64,000 bases of DNA from Nostoc carneum NIES-2107 (GCA_002368155.1 AP018181.1:248001-312000), one strand, 5' to 3'. Shown: positions 17,334 through 27,128, counted from the stretch's first letter. Numbers and translations are program-made. Notes: generated from the letters alone by a model not told the origin.

Positions 17334-19748
17334 CTATCGCCTTGTATGATTTTCTAAAATTTTATCTGCTCTTGGTTTATAAACTAGATGGAATAATGTT
17401 TCCATATAGCGTACCCTAGCTTCGGTGTTTTCTGGCGCGACAAAGTTCCAAAAACTATAAATTTTCGCTAGCAAAAGTAATTGATTGGTGTGTATATTCC
17501 AGTTATATTTACTGCGAACTCTTCTGATCATCCAATTGGAAGCTTCCTCCCAATTTTCAGAATTAGTATCACATTGATGGCAGAATTCTACAATTTTATT
17601 GGCTGACCCTTCTAAATCTGTAGGATTCAGTGTAAATTTATGTTCTCGTTCATCAATAATTTCTAAAGCACCGCCAAATTGGGTGGCGAAAGTTGGTAAA
17701 CCAGAAATCATTGCTTCTAAAATGCTTCTACCAAAAGCTTCAAAGCTGGCAAAATGGACATAGATTCCCTTTTTATCAGCTATGACTCGATAAGCTTCAC
17801 TAATATCACGTCCCGGTAGACGCATTCCCAACCACCGAATATGACCGTGCAGATTGTATTGGTTTATAATCTCATGGAGTTTTTGGATTTCTTCAGCTTC
17901 TTCAGAGTTAGAAGCTTCTGATGGATGCAATTTGCCTGTTAAGATAAATAAGTTGCAATGGTCTTGCAAAGCCTGACTTTTACCAAAACATTCAGCCAAA
18001 CCCGCCAGATTTTTAATAGATATCATCGGCGCTAAAGTTAAAATTGGTCGCTTATTAGGGTTTTCTAAATGACCAAGAATTTGCTCACCTTCTTGATAAA
18101 AAAGTAATTCTTTGAGATGTTGACGGAGATTATCATCTCTTTTCTCTACTTCATTGTAGGGAAAGAAAATACTCTCGTTTACCCCTGGCGGAACAACGTT
18201 AAATTTAGCACTGAATAAATCAATACCATCAATTACATGATACAGTTCCGGCATTGTGAAACATTTGTATGACTCATACTGTCCCATGCTTTCTGGCGTA
18301 CCGACAATTTCTTGATAAGAAGACGTGACGATAAAATCGGACGCATTCATGTTAATTAAATCAGCACTATACTGCACTGAAAGATGGTATTGTTCTTCGA
18401 GATTTTGCCAATACAGGTTACTGAAGAGACGTTTTGGCTTTTCTAAAGAATGAGCAATATGACAATGGGTAACTTTCAGCTTTTGGGATAGCAGAAAAGC
18501 CACTAAATTCCCATCTGTATAGTTACCAATCAAAAGATGTGGTTTACTACCTTGAAATTCAGCTAATATTTCTTGTTCTGCATCTTGAGCAAATGTTTCT
18601 AAATAAGGCCAAATTTCATATTTAGAAATCCAGTTATTTGTAACTTCGGGATTAAATTCTCGGAAAGGTACGCGCAAAATCCAAGCATTTTCTGTCTCTT
18701 CAATTTTTTCCCGGCGGAGATTACAAAATGTACCTTCGCAGTTAGGAATTAGGCGAGTGAGAATAATTACTTGCGGCTTAATTCCTATCACATCAAGACC
18801 AGCCAGTTTGATTTCTTCCCACAGTTTGTTTTCTAAGCTGCGCGCTTGTTCTAAAACATAGGCGACTTGACCGAGGGTTTCATCTCTACCCAATGCACCT
18901 TCTTGACTCACCCAACCATGTATAGAAATGAGAACAACACGGAACACAGCCGGAATCCTCGCCACAAATGCTTCTAAAATTGCAGGTTGTGGGTTTTCAG
19001 TCAGTCTTTGAAATAGTTCTAGAGTTTCTCTCACTCGAGAGACAGTATTACCCCAGCCTGGTTCAAAACCCAGTTCTTGTAAATCAACGCGAAATTTCTC
19101 GTAAGGCGCATCAGGGTGTTGCTGGCTGAGGAATTTCAGGACTTGCTGCATTTGTTGGGCTAGATGATTACCCGATTGAATGCGATCGTTAATTAGTAAG
19201 CCAATACCATCATAGTTGAGCCGATGCAGGACTTTAAACAGAACATCTAAACAGTATTGCGGGTCTGTTAATACTTGGCTGCACAAATAACGGTTGAGAA
19301 AAGCTAGACCTTGACCAATATTTCTGGGATCGCTAATCGTTGGAGAATTCGCATAAAAAGGGTGCAAATCTATATCTAAAATATGAGATTGATAGCGATT
19401 TACTAGACGGTCTCTTACCCCTAGCAAATCCTGGGAAGTCATTAGCTCAAATTGAGCCAAATCAGCTGTTAATCGCCAAACTTCCTGACTAGCAATTCTC
19501 GGTCGGACAACAAACCAAATACTGTCATCTTCCAAAATAATTTCATGACAATAATGAATTAATTGACCTATAGAGGAAGAATGATAAAAATAAGTAGGCT
19601 TTTGGAATTGTTGGCAATAGTCAGCAAAAGCTTGTAGAATTTCGTTCCTGAGAAAGTAACGCTTATCTGTAGAACCCAGAGTAAGAATTAACTGATGCAG
19701 CGCACTTTTATCGTCACTATTTAAAGCAGCCTGAACAAGTTCATGCAT
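17334..19748 (-). CDS. susA: Sucrose synthase
   Basis: An 804-aa protein, the usual length for cyanobacterial and plant sucrose synthases. The N-terminal half holds the regulatory domains. The C-terminal GT-B glycosyltransferase includes LIGNYTDGNLVAFLLSQKL, HCHIAHSLEKPKRLFSNLYW (about 425-445), a PPGVNESIFFPY motif, and the donor-site E-x7-E in FASFEAFGRSILEAMISGLP near residue 680. Reaction: reversible sucrose + (U/A)DP to NDP-glucose + fructose. In Anabaena, SusA mainly cleaves sucrose and feeds glycogen, polysaccharide or nitrogen fixation. The GH65/beta-PGM gene follows after 84 bp, so the pair probably forms a disaccharide-use operon. Confidence 0.93.
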   Translation of the reverse strand: MHELVQAALNSDDKSALHQLILTLGSTDKRYFLRNEILQAFADYCQQFQKPTYFYHSSSIGQLIHYCHEIILEDDSIWFVVRPRIASQEVWRLTADLAQFELMTSQDLLGVRDRLVNRYQSHILDIDLHPFYANSPTISDPRNIGQGLAFLNRYLCSQVLTDPQYCLDVLFKVLHRLNYDGIGLLINDRIQSGNHLAQQMQQVLKFLSQQHPDAPYEKFRVDLQELGFEPGWGNTVSRVRETLELFQRLTENPQPAILEAFVARIPAVFRVVLISIHGWVSQEGALGRDETLGQVAYVLEQARSLENKLWEEIKLAGLDVIGIKPQVIILTRLIPNCEGTFCNLRREKIEETENAWILRVPFREFNPEVTNNWISKYEIWPYLETFAQDAEQEILAEFQGSKPHLLIGNYTDGNLVAFLLSQKLKVTHCHIAHSLEKPKRLFSNLYWQNLEEQYHLSVQYSADLINMNASDFIVTSSYQEIVGTPESMGQYESYKCFTMPELYHVIDGIDLFSAKFNVVPPGVNESIFFPYNEVEKRDDNLRQHLKELLFYQEGEQILGHLENPNKRPILTLAPMISIKNLAGLAECFGKSQALQDHCNLFILTGKLHPSEASNSEEAEEIQKLHEIINQYNLHGHIRWLGMRLPGRDISEAYRVIADKKGIYVHFASFEAFGRSILEAMISGLPTFATQFGGALEIIDEREHKFTLNPTDLEGSANKIVEFCHQCDTNSENWEEASNWMIRRVRSKYNWNIHTNQLLLLAKIYSFWNFVAPENTEARVRYMETLFHLVYKPRADKILENHTRR

Positions 19749-20241
19749 AGATGAATCCCAGAACTTTAATTAGGTCACGACCTCATTTATTTCTCTCCTC
19801 AACAAAGATAGTTGTAACAACTGCTATTTAGAGGTACATTTCCTTTCTAATAATAGTTAAGGGCAATACCTTGGGCTTCTAGCTGAGGGCAGAGATGTAT
19901 AAATTTTTTGCAAGAATCCAGATAGGCTAATAGATAGTAATAAGATTTAATTCGCAGATATTACTGGCGTAGTTAGGTACAGGGTGAATGAAATAGAGAA
20001 TATCAATTACAGTATACCTAGCTTGGCATGAATCAAATACAAGTTCTATACAAAATTTAAGTAAGTGCGATTAAACGTAATTAACTCAACTGTTGTAGTT
20101 CAAAAGCATAAAGGGTAAAGGTTTTGCTACTTACCCTTTACCCTTCTTCATGTATTTTTGTTTAGCTATTAAAGTAATACTAAATCAAATAATGTTTGCA
20201 AAACATCAATATCTTCTAGAGGTTACGGCAGTTTTATCGCT

Positions 20242-20269
20242 GATGCGTTACGCTATCGCTAACGCATCC
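20242..20269. repeat. Dispersed palindrome GATGCGTTA...TAACGCATC
   Basis: Nine-base arms around a CGCTATCGC centre. The same palindrome occurs at 30362-30390 and, as a GGGTTA variant, at about 56499-56525. Here it is fused to half of another dispersed element (20186-20235). Confidence 0.75.
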
Positions 20270-20552
20270 TACTGGACTTCAAAAATCCAATATAAGTCCT
20301 ATAACATGTAGCCAATTTTAATCAATAATCCCAATAATATAAGACTTTCTTAACTACGAATTAGGAATTACGAATTGCCAATTACTTGGTAGACCCTGAT
20401 AACAACACCCTTGAAGTCGTTTATCTTCTACACTTTAACTAGAATAATTTCTGATTGGTTGCCATTTTGGCAATTTACGAAATAATACCAATTCAAATAC
20501 TGTTGGGACAGATAAATAATTTAGATGGCACAGCATTGCTGTGTTCCTACTT

Positions 20553-20655
20553 ATACCAATTCAAATAATGTTTGCGACACATCAATATATATATTTTAGA
20601 GGGCACGGCACGCCGTGCCCCTACAATCTGTCGCATTCTTTTTTCAAATTGGTAT
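20553..20655 (-). repeat. MITE-like ~100-bp dispersed element, copy A
   Basis: Inverted ends ATACCAATT / AATTGGTAT enclose a conserved body with a central palindrome GGGCACGGCACGCCGTGCCC flanked by CTACAATCTGTCGCATTC. It has no coding capacity. Five more copies lie in this window (32439, 46915, 47104, 56377, 62974), in both orientations. Copy A is opposite to the 46.9-kb copies. The left neighbour 20484-20559 is a diverged relative sharing the ATACCAATT end. Confidence 0.85.
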
Positions 20656-20661
20656 AAACAT

Positions 20662-20691
20662 AAAAATAAGGGCATGGTTACCCATACCCCT
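20662..20691 (-). terminator. Terminator of the 221-aa gene
   Basis: On the reverse strand AGGGGTATGG / CCATGCCCTT form a 10-bp stem with two G-T wobbles, followed by TTATTTTTA, 43 bp after the stop codon at 20734. Confidence 0.55.
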
Positions 20692-20733
20692 ATTGACAAA
20701 ATTGTAATTAAACGATTTTTTGGTGGAGAGATA

Positions 20734-21399
20734 TTAATACTTACGTAAAATGGTAGAGAGAGAACTTTGTTTACGAAGATCCAATAAATCTGCCAAAGAC
20801 TCTTTGCTTTTCTCCATACCGTATTTGGGTTCTGGTGGTAGAACTGTCGCCAGAGGTTTTGTTTGAGATTGCATGGAAGCAAGAGGCGCAAGTGATGGGG
20901 GTGGGACAAATACTTGCGGACTTCGAGAAGGTTGTGGCTTTACTTGAGGTAACTGGCCGGGTACAGAACGAGTGGGATAGCGTTTAATCTGCTTTTGCCC
21001 TGTTTGCCCCTTCGCTGGACGGTTGAGGACGCGTAAAATAATTACGCATCCACTAGCACAGCTAAGAGCGATCGCCATTATCAGCCATAAAGGTGTAGGA
21101 TTGCTAGTCTCAGAGGGCGTATCGATGGTTGCTTCCGCTACAGTTGCGACATCTTGATTGTTCTGTGTTTCTGCTTGTGGCTGATTGAGATAGCCAACAG
21201 AACCAAGATTATATAAGGCCAGCACCGCACTGGCAAAAAATGTTGCTGTTAACCCAATCAATAACAGCCAAGGATGGCGCACCAGGATCTGTATCAGAAT
21301 TTTTGAATTACTGATGACGCTAGATTTACTCGTTGTCAGCTCTGGAGTGGCCCCAGTAGATTGGGTTACCTCTTGCTGTACACTCTGACTATTTTCCAT
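20734..21399 (-). CDS. Two-helix membrane protein, unknown function
   Basis: A 221-aa protein with a soluble Ser/Thr/Gln-rich N-terminus (1-40), a hydrophobic segment at 42-65 (HPWLLLIGLTATFFASAVLA), an acidic loop (75-100), a second hydrophobic segment at about 102-122, and a long basic, proline-rich tail (125-195). It ends in a short conserved-looking motif (KESLADLLDLRKQSSLSTILRKY). The tail could be a protein-interaction or wall-binding stretch. No family recognised. It lies 151 bp downstream of ddl on the same strand, so co-transcription and a role near the cell envelope are possible but unproven. Confidence 0.7.
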   Translation of the reverse strand: MENSQSVQQEVTQSTGATPELTTSKSSVISNSKILIQILVRHPWLLLIGLTATFFASAVLALYNLGSVGYLNQPQAETQNNQDVATVAEATIDTPSETSNPTPLWLIMAIALSCASGCVIILRVLNRPAKGQTGQKQIKRYPTRSVPGQLPQVKPQPSRSPQVFVPPPSLAPLASMQSQTKPLATVLPPEPKYGMEKSKESLADLLDLRKQSSLSTILRKY

Positions 21400-21549
21400 A
21401 GATTACTTTCAGATTTGTACCCCTCTCGATCCAAGATCATACTGGAGGATTCAGGTATCGGTAGCACAATTTTACAACAAAGTAACTTTTGCGAGTTGCT
21501 GAGGGGAATAAATCTGATGATTTATGACAAAAACTCTACTTTGGTGAGA

Positions 21550-22620
21550 TTAACTCTGTTTTTCGACTACCGTATCTCTTTCCAAAGCTAGTTGAATTAA
21601 TCTATCTACTAGTTCTGGGAAGGGAACACCACTATACCCCCATAATTGAGGATACATACTAGTTGCGGTAAACCCTGGCAAAGTATTGATTTCATTGATC
21701 AACACTTCCCCTGTAGATTCCACATAGAAAAAGTCTACTCTTGCTAAACCAGCAGCATCAACAGCAGCAAACGCTTGTAAAGCCATGTCTTGAATTTGAC
21801 GCGCGATCGCATCTGGTAATTGGGCAGGGATAAATAAATCTGCTAACCCTGCTGTATACTTTGTTTCGTAATCGTAAAAATCGCTCTTATAAGTAATTTC
21901 TCCAATCACCGAAGCTTGGGGTTGATCGTTACCTAAAACAGCACATTCTACTTCTCTGGCGACCACTCCAGCTTCGATAATAATCCGGCGATCATAACTA
22001 GCTGCATTATCTAACGCCGCTTCTAATTCTTGGCGCGATCGCACTTTGGCAATCCCCACCGATGAACCCAAGTTTGCAGGCTTTACAAAACAAGGATAGC
22101 CAAGGTCAGACTCAATTTCATCACATAATTTGGGGAATACGCAAGGATTTGACCAAACTTGCGCTCTGGTTACGGCTTTGTATTTAACTTGGGGTAATCC
22201 AGCTTGAGCAAAAGCCATTTTCATGCCAATTTTATCCATCCCCGTTGCCGAACCTAACACCCCAGAACCCACAAACGGGACTTGCATCAGGCTGAGTAAC
22301 CCTTGAATTGTGCCATCCTCACCATTAGGCCCATGCAGAATCGGAAACCAAATATCTACCGTTTGTGCTGCGGGTGGGAATTGCCAAAGATTCGGACTAG
22401 CCGCAGGATTTTGGATAGCAGCGCCAGAAGCTAAAACTTGCTGTGCTACTTCCCCGGCTTGCCAAAAACCATCTTTTTGAATATAAAAAGGCAGAATTTC
22501 GTACTTACTACTATTTTGCTCTGCACTTAAAGCATTAGCGATCGCTCGTGCTGAACTAATCGAAACTTCATGTTCCCCAGAACGTCCCCCAAACAGCAAC
22601 CCTACCCGCAGCTTAGTCAT
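21550..22620 (-). CDS. ddl: D-alanine--D-alanine ligase
   Basis: A 356-aa ATP-grasp enzyme. It begins [21 protein letters not shown] (the N-terminal Ddl signature), has [14 protein letters not shown] at about 95-110, the ATP-grasp [18 protein letters not shown] at about 175-192, and [21 protein letters not shown] near 310-330. It joins two D-alanines for peptidoglycan precursors in the cytoplasm. The GSSVGI segment and the EINTLPGFT block are intact, so an active D-Ala-D-Ala enzyme is expected. Active-site variants that would make D-Ala-D-Lac were not examined residue by residue. Start ATG 22620. The upstream 330 bp is a heptamer repeat array, so the promoter must lie in or beyond it. Confidence 0.95.
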   Translation of the reverse strand: MTKLRVGLLFGGRSGEHEVSISSARAIANALSAEQNSSKYEILPFYIQKDGFWQAGEVAQQVLASGAAIQNPAASPNLWQFPPAAQTVDIWFPILHGPNGEDGTIQGLLSLMQVPFVGSGVLGSATGMDKIGMKMAFAQAGLPQVKYKAVTRAQVWSNPCVFPKLCDEIESDLGYPCFVKPANLGSSVGIAKVRSRQELEAALDNAASYDRRIIIEAGVVAREVECAVLGNDQPQASVIGEITYKSDFYDYETKYTAGLADLFIPAQLPDAIARQIQDMALQAFAAVDAAGLARVDFFYVESTGEVLINEINTLPGFTATSMYPQLWGYSGVPFPELVDRLIQLALERDTVVEKQS

Positions 22621-22665
22621 CTTCAGTACCTAATAACGCTTTGTCTCGCAGATAGCGTATCACAG

Positions 22666-22885
22666 GTTTGTTATTTGTCATTTGTTATTTGTTATTTGTC
22701 ATTTGTCATTTGTCATTTGTCATTTGTCATTTGTCATTGGTCATTTGTCATTTGGTGTTTTTCCCCATTACTCATTACTCATTACTCATTACTCATTACT
22801 CATTACTCATTACTCATTACTCATTCCCCAATCCCCAATCCCCAATCCCCATTCCCCAGTCCCCATTCCCCATTCCCCAATCCCA
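22666..22885. repeat. Triple heptamer STRR array
   Basis: Three different 7-bp tandem repeats follow one another: TTTGTCA/TTTGTTA units (about 22668-22755), ATTACTC units (about 22767-22823, eight copies), and CCCCAAT/CCCCATT units (about 22825-22882). The rest of the 331-base space between ddl and the acyltransferase gene shows nothing else. The open frames through it are repeat artefacts. Confidence 0.9.
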
Positions 22886-22951
22886 AAAATTATCCTGAAA
22901 TCAATACACTACTCATTGTCTGCACTTTACCAAGTTTGTTAATATGCCTGG

Positions 22952-23800
22952 ATGTTAGAAACACGACATCATCTCAATAAAAAACTCGGATGGTCTTTGG
23001 ATGAGCGCGATCCAGGATTCATCAAATCAATCATGCCCATAATGGGGTGGTTCTATGACCACTATTTTCGAGTTCAAACTAGCGGTTGGGAGCACATACC
23101 ACCCCAAGAACAAGTTTTATTTGTAGGTTCTCACAATGGGGGACTAGCTGCTCCAGATATGCTGATGATGATGTATGACTGGTTCCGAAAATTTGGTGTA
23201 GAGCGGCCAGTCTATGGTTTAATGCATCCGAAAGTTTGGGAAGTTACGCCGCAAATAGCACAACTAGTAGCTAAATGTGGTGCAATTATGGCTCATCCTA
23301 AAATGGCCTATGCAGCCTTGCGCTCTGGAGCTAGTGTACTTGTATATCCTGGTGGCGCAGAAGATGTGTTTCGACCTTATGCTTTACGGAACCAAATTTA
23401 TTTTGCGGGAAGACAAGGGTTTATCAAGGTAGCACTGCGGGAACGAGTACCGATTGTCCCTGTGATTTCTGCGGGTGCTCATGAAACGCTGATTGTATTG
23501 ACTGAATGTTATGACATTATCGCCCAACTTCACAAATTGGGAATGCCTTGGTTGTTTGGGATTGATCCGGTAGTTTTTCCCATTTATTTAGGCTTACCTT
23601 GGGGTTTATCGCTTGGGCCATTGCCTAACATCCCCTTTCCCATGACTATTCATACCAGAGTTTGCCCACCAATTAAATTTGAGCACTATGGTAGAGAAGC
23701 GGCGTGCGATCGCCAGTATGTTAATGAATGTTATGAATTAGTTCGCAGTCAAATGCAGCATGAGTTAGACCAATTAGTCAAGCTCACTGCCCAGTCTTAA
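22952..23800 (+). CDS. Acyltransferase of the PlsC/DGAT2-like (LPLAT) superfamily
   Basis: A 282-aa protein with LPLAT-type blocks. FVGSHNGGLAAPD at about 49-61 contains the catalytic His and a downstream Asp with wider spacing than the standard HX4D. VYPGGAEDVFRPY lies near 128-140, and VPIVPVISAGAHET near 163-176 is the typical block IV. The wider motif I and GGAED are like TMEM68, DGAT2 and phytyl-ester-synthase proteins rather than classical PlsC. The product could therefore be a neutral lipid or acyl ester (Synechocystis slr2103-type) or phosphatidic acid. Location: membrane surface. Start ATG 22952; a nearer upstream ATG is blocked by a stop. Confidence 0.8.
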   Translation: MLETRHHLNKKLGWSLDERDPGFIKSIMPIMGWFYDHYFRVQTSGWEHIPPQEQVLFVGSHNGGLAAPDMLMMMYDWFRKFGVERPVYGLMHPKVWEVTPQIAQLVAKCGAIMAHPKMAYAALRSGASVLVYPGGAEDVFRPYALRNQIYFAGRQGFIKVALRERVPIVPVISAGAHETLIVLTECYDIIAQLHKLGMPWLFGIDPVVFPIYLGLPWGLSLGPLPNIPFPMTIHTRVCPPIKFEHYGREAACDRQYVNECYELVRSQMQHELDQLVKLTAQS

Positions 23801-23981
23801 ATTTAATTTTGGTTAACTTCTAGAAAATCAATTATTTAATGTCTCAGTTGCTTAGATGTGAGGCAAAAAGCTTTGATTTATACTTTAGCTTTTCTAAATG
23901 ATAGAATTAGATACTTTTTTTTGTAAAAATGATAAAAATAAGTAATTAAAATTTTGACATACATAATTAGGGACAGTTCAC

Positions 23982-24968
23982 ATGGCAGGGATGACGCTCG
24001 ATCAGCTACGCATCTTTCTCGCTGTGGCGGAGCATCTACACTTTACTCGTGCAGCGGAAGAGCTATATATTACTCAACCGGCTGTTAGTGCGGCAATCCA
24101 AAGCTTAGAGCAGGAATACCGAGTCAAGCTGTTCCATCGCATTGGCCGTCACATCGAGATTGCGGAGGCGGGTAAATTACTCCAAGAGGAGGCGCGCAAA
24201 ATTCTCGATCAGGTGAGTTTGACAGAACGCGGATTACGGGAACTCAATAATCTGCAAAGAGGGGAATTGAAATTGGGATCGAGTTTGACAATCGGTAACT
24301 ATTGGCTTCCGAGCAAGATTAGCGAGTTTAAAAGCCAGTATCCAGGGATTTCTGTGAACTGTACCCTGGCAAATGCAGAGACGATTTGTGCCGGAACAGT
24401 CATGGGACAATTTGATTTGGGTTTGGTGGAAGGAGATGTGAAGCCAGAACTGCAAACAACAATGGACTATGAAATTATCGGGAGCGATCGCTTACAAATT
24501 GTGGTCGGTCAAACGCACCCTTGGTTTGAACGTGGCGAAATTGAACTGACAGAACTGGCTCAAACTCCTTGGGTGATGCGGGAACCTGGTTCAGGAACAC
24601 AACAAAGATTTGAGGAAGCTTTACAAAACTGGGGGATAAATCTTAGCCAACTTGATGTCATGTTAGTTTTCAATAGCGGCGAGATGGCAAAAGCCGCAGT
24701 GGAAAGCGGTGTTGGTGCTACAGGAATTTCTGAGTTAATGGTAAAAAAAGAAATCCAACTGGGGACTTTACGTGCTATCCAAGTTCTAGATCATAGAAAT
24801 GGCTCTAGCGTCAATGCAGAGATTATTCGACCTTTTTTTAAACTCAAACATCGACAGCGTTTCCAAACAGCTCTCTCGAAAGCCTTTGAAGAAATGCTAA
24901 TAACATCACATTTGCCTAATTCATCACGCAGTTCATCAATATTGGCGCTGGAAAGGCAAGTCTCTTAG
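23982..24968 (+). CDS. LysR-type transcriptional regulator
   Basis: A 328-aa protein with the LysR winged helix-turn-helix at residues 4-63 (LDQLRIFLAVAEHLHFTRAAEELYITQPAVSAAIQSLEQ) and a periplasmic-binding-protein-like effector domain from about 90 to 300. Inside it VMREPGSGTQQRFEEAL and GVGATGISEL are typical. Closest in style to CysR/CbbR-like cyanobacterial regulators. The ligand is unknown. It is followed, 675 bp on and on the same strand, by an RND efflux pair that could be its target, though LysR genes more often regulate a divergent neighbour; the divergent side here is only the acyltransferase. Start ATG 23982. Confidence 0.9.
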   Translation: MAGMTLDQLRIFLAVAEHLHFTRAAEELYITQPAVSAAIQSLEQEYRVKLFHRIGRHIEIAEAGKLLQEEARKILDQVSLTERGLRELNNLQRGELKLGSSLTIGNYWLPSKISEFKSQYPGISVNCTLANAETICAGTVMGQFDLGLVEGDVKPELQTTMDYEIIGSDRLQIVVGQTHPWFERGEIELTELAQTPWVMREPGSGTQQRFEEALQNWGINLSQLDVMLVFNSGEMAKAAVESGVGATGISELMVKKEIQLGTLRAIQVLDHRNGSSVNAEIIRPFFKLKHRQRFQTALSKAFEEMLITSHLPNSSRSSSILALERQVS

Positions 24969-25643
24969 CTGGCTACCCTTTGTTTATTGGTGTTATTTGA
25001 TATACGAGAATAGATAATACAGTTATTAAGCATAAAACCCTTGAGAACTTATATTGAGAGGGTTTTGTGTACATTCTTGTATCTCCATTAAGTGTAAAAA
25101 ATTTAAATTTACACAATAAATAAATAAAATTGTCAATCAATAAGGTTCAGTTAATCAATTCTTTTATGCCGTAAGAAAACAGGTAACAAACAGCTAGGAA
25201 TAGTGCGGAGAAAAAACAAGCTGATTCCAACACTATTGCATCATAAATTACATTTTTTCTGCCAATACATCGACTGGAATTGCTAGCCAGCAAGATTAGA
25301 ACATTTTCCGCAAGTATTGAGAATACCTGATGAGTTACATATAGATAATCTGGTTTTTATCACTTACCTTTCGGTAGATTATAGATAACTACAAAAGTAG
25401 TATATTTGAGAAGGATTGTCAGAAAACTTGCCAGCAATCGTCATGCTAAATCAGTAAATTTAAAATAGTTAATGGTAAAAATTCAGGAGTCAAGGGTTAC
25501 GGGTTAAAAGTCCTCATTGAAAAATCTTGGACTAGTTGGCATTGCACCTTGATAGTCACTACAACGAGGAGGTAATGGAAAATTCTATGAGGTTAAATTC
25601 AAATTAATTTTTAGTTAACTTGTTTTGAGGTTCCTTATACACC
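24969..25643. other. Intergenic region before the RND efflux genes
   Basis: About 675 AT-rich bases with no gene. It should contain the promoter of the efflux genes. One notable element is a 10-codon frame at 25575-25607 preceded by GAGGAGG. No clear LysR T-N11-A box could be picked out by eye. Confidence 0.5.
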
Positions 25644-26954
25644 ATGACATCCCCTAATTCACCTACTGATTTTGAAGAAAGCCTTCCCGAGTCATCATTT
25701 GAGCCACCACCAAAACAAAGGCGGTGGCTTCGGTTATTGTTAGCTGCACTATTATTACTAGGTGGTGGTGCTATAGTTTGGCGTTTGGTAACCCCGCAAC
25801 AGCAACCCGCTCAAACTAACGCTCAACCTCCTGGAGTAAGAGTCAAGTTAGCCCCCGTACAAACAGGCACAATTCAAGAAAGTTCAGATTTTATTGCCAA
25901 CCTAGAGTCCCGGCGTTCAGTCAGCCTACAACCAAGAATCCAAGGACAAGTTACTCAGATATTTGTGCGATCGGGAGATAAGGTAGCTGAAGGTACGCCC
26001 ATTGTCCAGGTAGATCCAAGACAGCAACAAGCAGCAGTTAGCGGGTTAAATGCAGGAGCCCAAGGAGCGAGAGCGCAATTACAAAATGCTTTGGCTACAC
26101 TGAAATCCTTACAAGCCGATCGCCTATCGAATGTTGCTGATGTCAAATTAAATCAGCAGGATTATGACAGGTATGTCACCCTAGCTGCGGAAGGGGCTGT
26201 CTCCCGACAAGTCAGAGATCAGTACGCCAATCGCCTAGCGACATCTCAAGCCCAACTCAACGCCATAGATTCCAAAATCCAAGCACAGCAAGCTACTATA
26301 TCCCAGGCAGAAAAAGCTTTACAGCAAGCTGAGGCTAATACTAAGCAACAAGTAGTTGAGCTGCAATACTACAAAATTACTGCACCCTTTGCAGGCACTG
26401 TTGGTAATATTCCCGTGAAAGTGGGAGATTTTGTGAATAATTCCACGCAATTAGCTACTATCACCCAAAACCAACCCCTAGAAGTCAATATTTCCATTCC
26501 ACTAGAGCGAGGGGCACAATTACGTCAAGGATTACCTGTGGAAGTCATGGATGCTCAAGGACAACCCATAGGTAAAAGCAAAATATTCTTTATTTCTCCC
26601 AATGTGGGTAATGGCACACAAGCCATACAAGTTAAAGCCCTATTGAACAACTCGCAAGGTAAATTGCGAGCCGATCAATTAGTCCGGGCGAAAGTGATTT
26701 GGAATCAAAAGCCAGGAGTGTTGATTCCCACAACAGCAGTATCTCGCGTAGCTGGAGAAACCTTTGCTTATGTAGCGCAAACAGAAAACGATCCCCAAGG
26801 TAAACCGCAATTAATCGCGCGGCAAAAGCGGATCAAGCTAGGCAACATTCAAGGTAATAATTACCAAGTTCTCGAAGGATTGCAGCCAGAAGAGCAAATT
26901 ATCGTCTCTGGTTTGCTGAATTTGAGAGATGGCGTGCCTGTGATTGCAGAGTAG
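25644..26954 (+). CDS. RND efflux periplasmic adaptor (membrane fusion protein)
   Basis: A 436-aa HlyD/AcrA-type adaptor with a cytoplasmic proline-rich start (1-27), a membrane anchor at about 28-47 (WLRLLLAALLLLGGGAIVW), a lipoyl half-motif (VSLQPRIQGQVTQIFVRSGDKV, about 90-112), a coiled-coil hairpin (about 125-235), the second lipoyl half (KITAPFAGTVGNIPVKVGDFV, about 247-267), then beta-barrel and membrane-proximal domains to the end. It links the inner-membrane pump to an outer-membrane channel. No TolC gene is present in the window, so an unlinked channel must serve. Translationally it is 191 bp upstream of the permease, separated by a GCCCCAT heptamer array. Confidence 0.93.
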   Translation: MTSPNSPTDFEESLPESSFEPPPKQRRWLRLLLAALLLLGGGAIVWRLVTPQQQPAQTNAQPPGVRVKLAPVQTGTIQESSDFIANLESRRSVSLQPRIQGQVTQIFVRSGDKVAEGTPIVQVDPRQQQAAVSGLNAGAQGARAQLQNALATLKSLQADRLSNVADVKLNQQDYDRYVTLAAEGAVSRQVRDQYANRLATSQAQLNAIDSKIQAQQATISQAEKALQQAEANTKQQVVELQYYKITAPFAGTVGNIPVKVGDFVNNSTQLATITQNQPLEVNISIPLERGAQLRQGLPVEVMDAQGQPIGKSKIFFISPNVGNGTQAIQVKALLNNSQGKLRADQLVRAKVIWNQKPGVLIPTTAVSRVAGETFAYVAQTENDPQGKPQLIARQKRIKLGNIQGNNYQVLEGLQPEEQIIVSGLLNLRDGVPVIAE

Positions 26955-27072
26955 GGAGGGGGATTGGGGATTAGGGACTAGGGACTGGGTACTAGGGACT
27001 AAGAATTTTAGATTTTAAATTTCGGATTTGAGATTTAAACCTCATCCAAAATTGCAAATCCAAAATTGAATT

Positions 27073-27128
27073 GCCCCATGCCCCATGCCCCATGCCCCAT
27101 GCCCCATGCCCCATGCCCCATGCCCCAT
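27073..27128. repeat. Heptamer STRR (GCCCCAT unit, eight copies)
   Basis: Eight exact head-to-tail copies of a 7-bp unit lie between the RND adaptor and permease, 18 bp before the permease start. Each unit supplies an ATG, which extends the permease frame artificially by 25 codons. Confidence 0.92.

Larger units (their letters stand above)
19749..20733. other. Long repeat-filled intergenic region
   Basis: Nearly 1 kb without a gene. The left 400 bases are plain AT-rich DNA and should hold the susA promoter. From about 20180 it is a patchwork of a 5' half of the ~100-bp MITE-like element, a GATGCGTTA palindrome (20242-20269), an ATTACGA heptamer stretch (20353-20380), a diverged MITE-like copy (20484-20559) and a full copy (20553-20655). 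The terminator of the next gene follows. Confidence 0.7.

Noticed and set aside
22570-22980. Overlapping 76-136-codon forward frames before the acyltransferase gene
   Set aside because: Translations such as [12 protein letters not shown] and LLITHYSLLITHYS are heptamer repeats read in frame, not protein.
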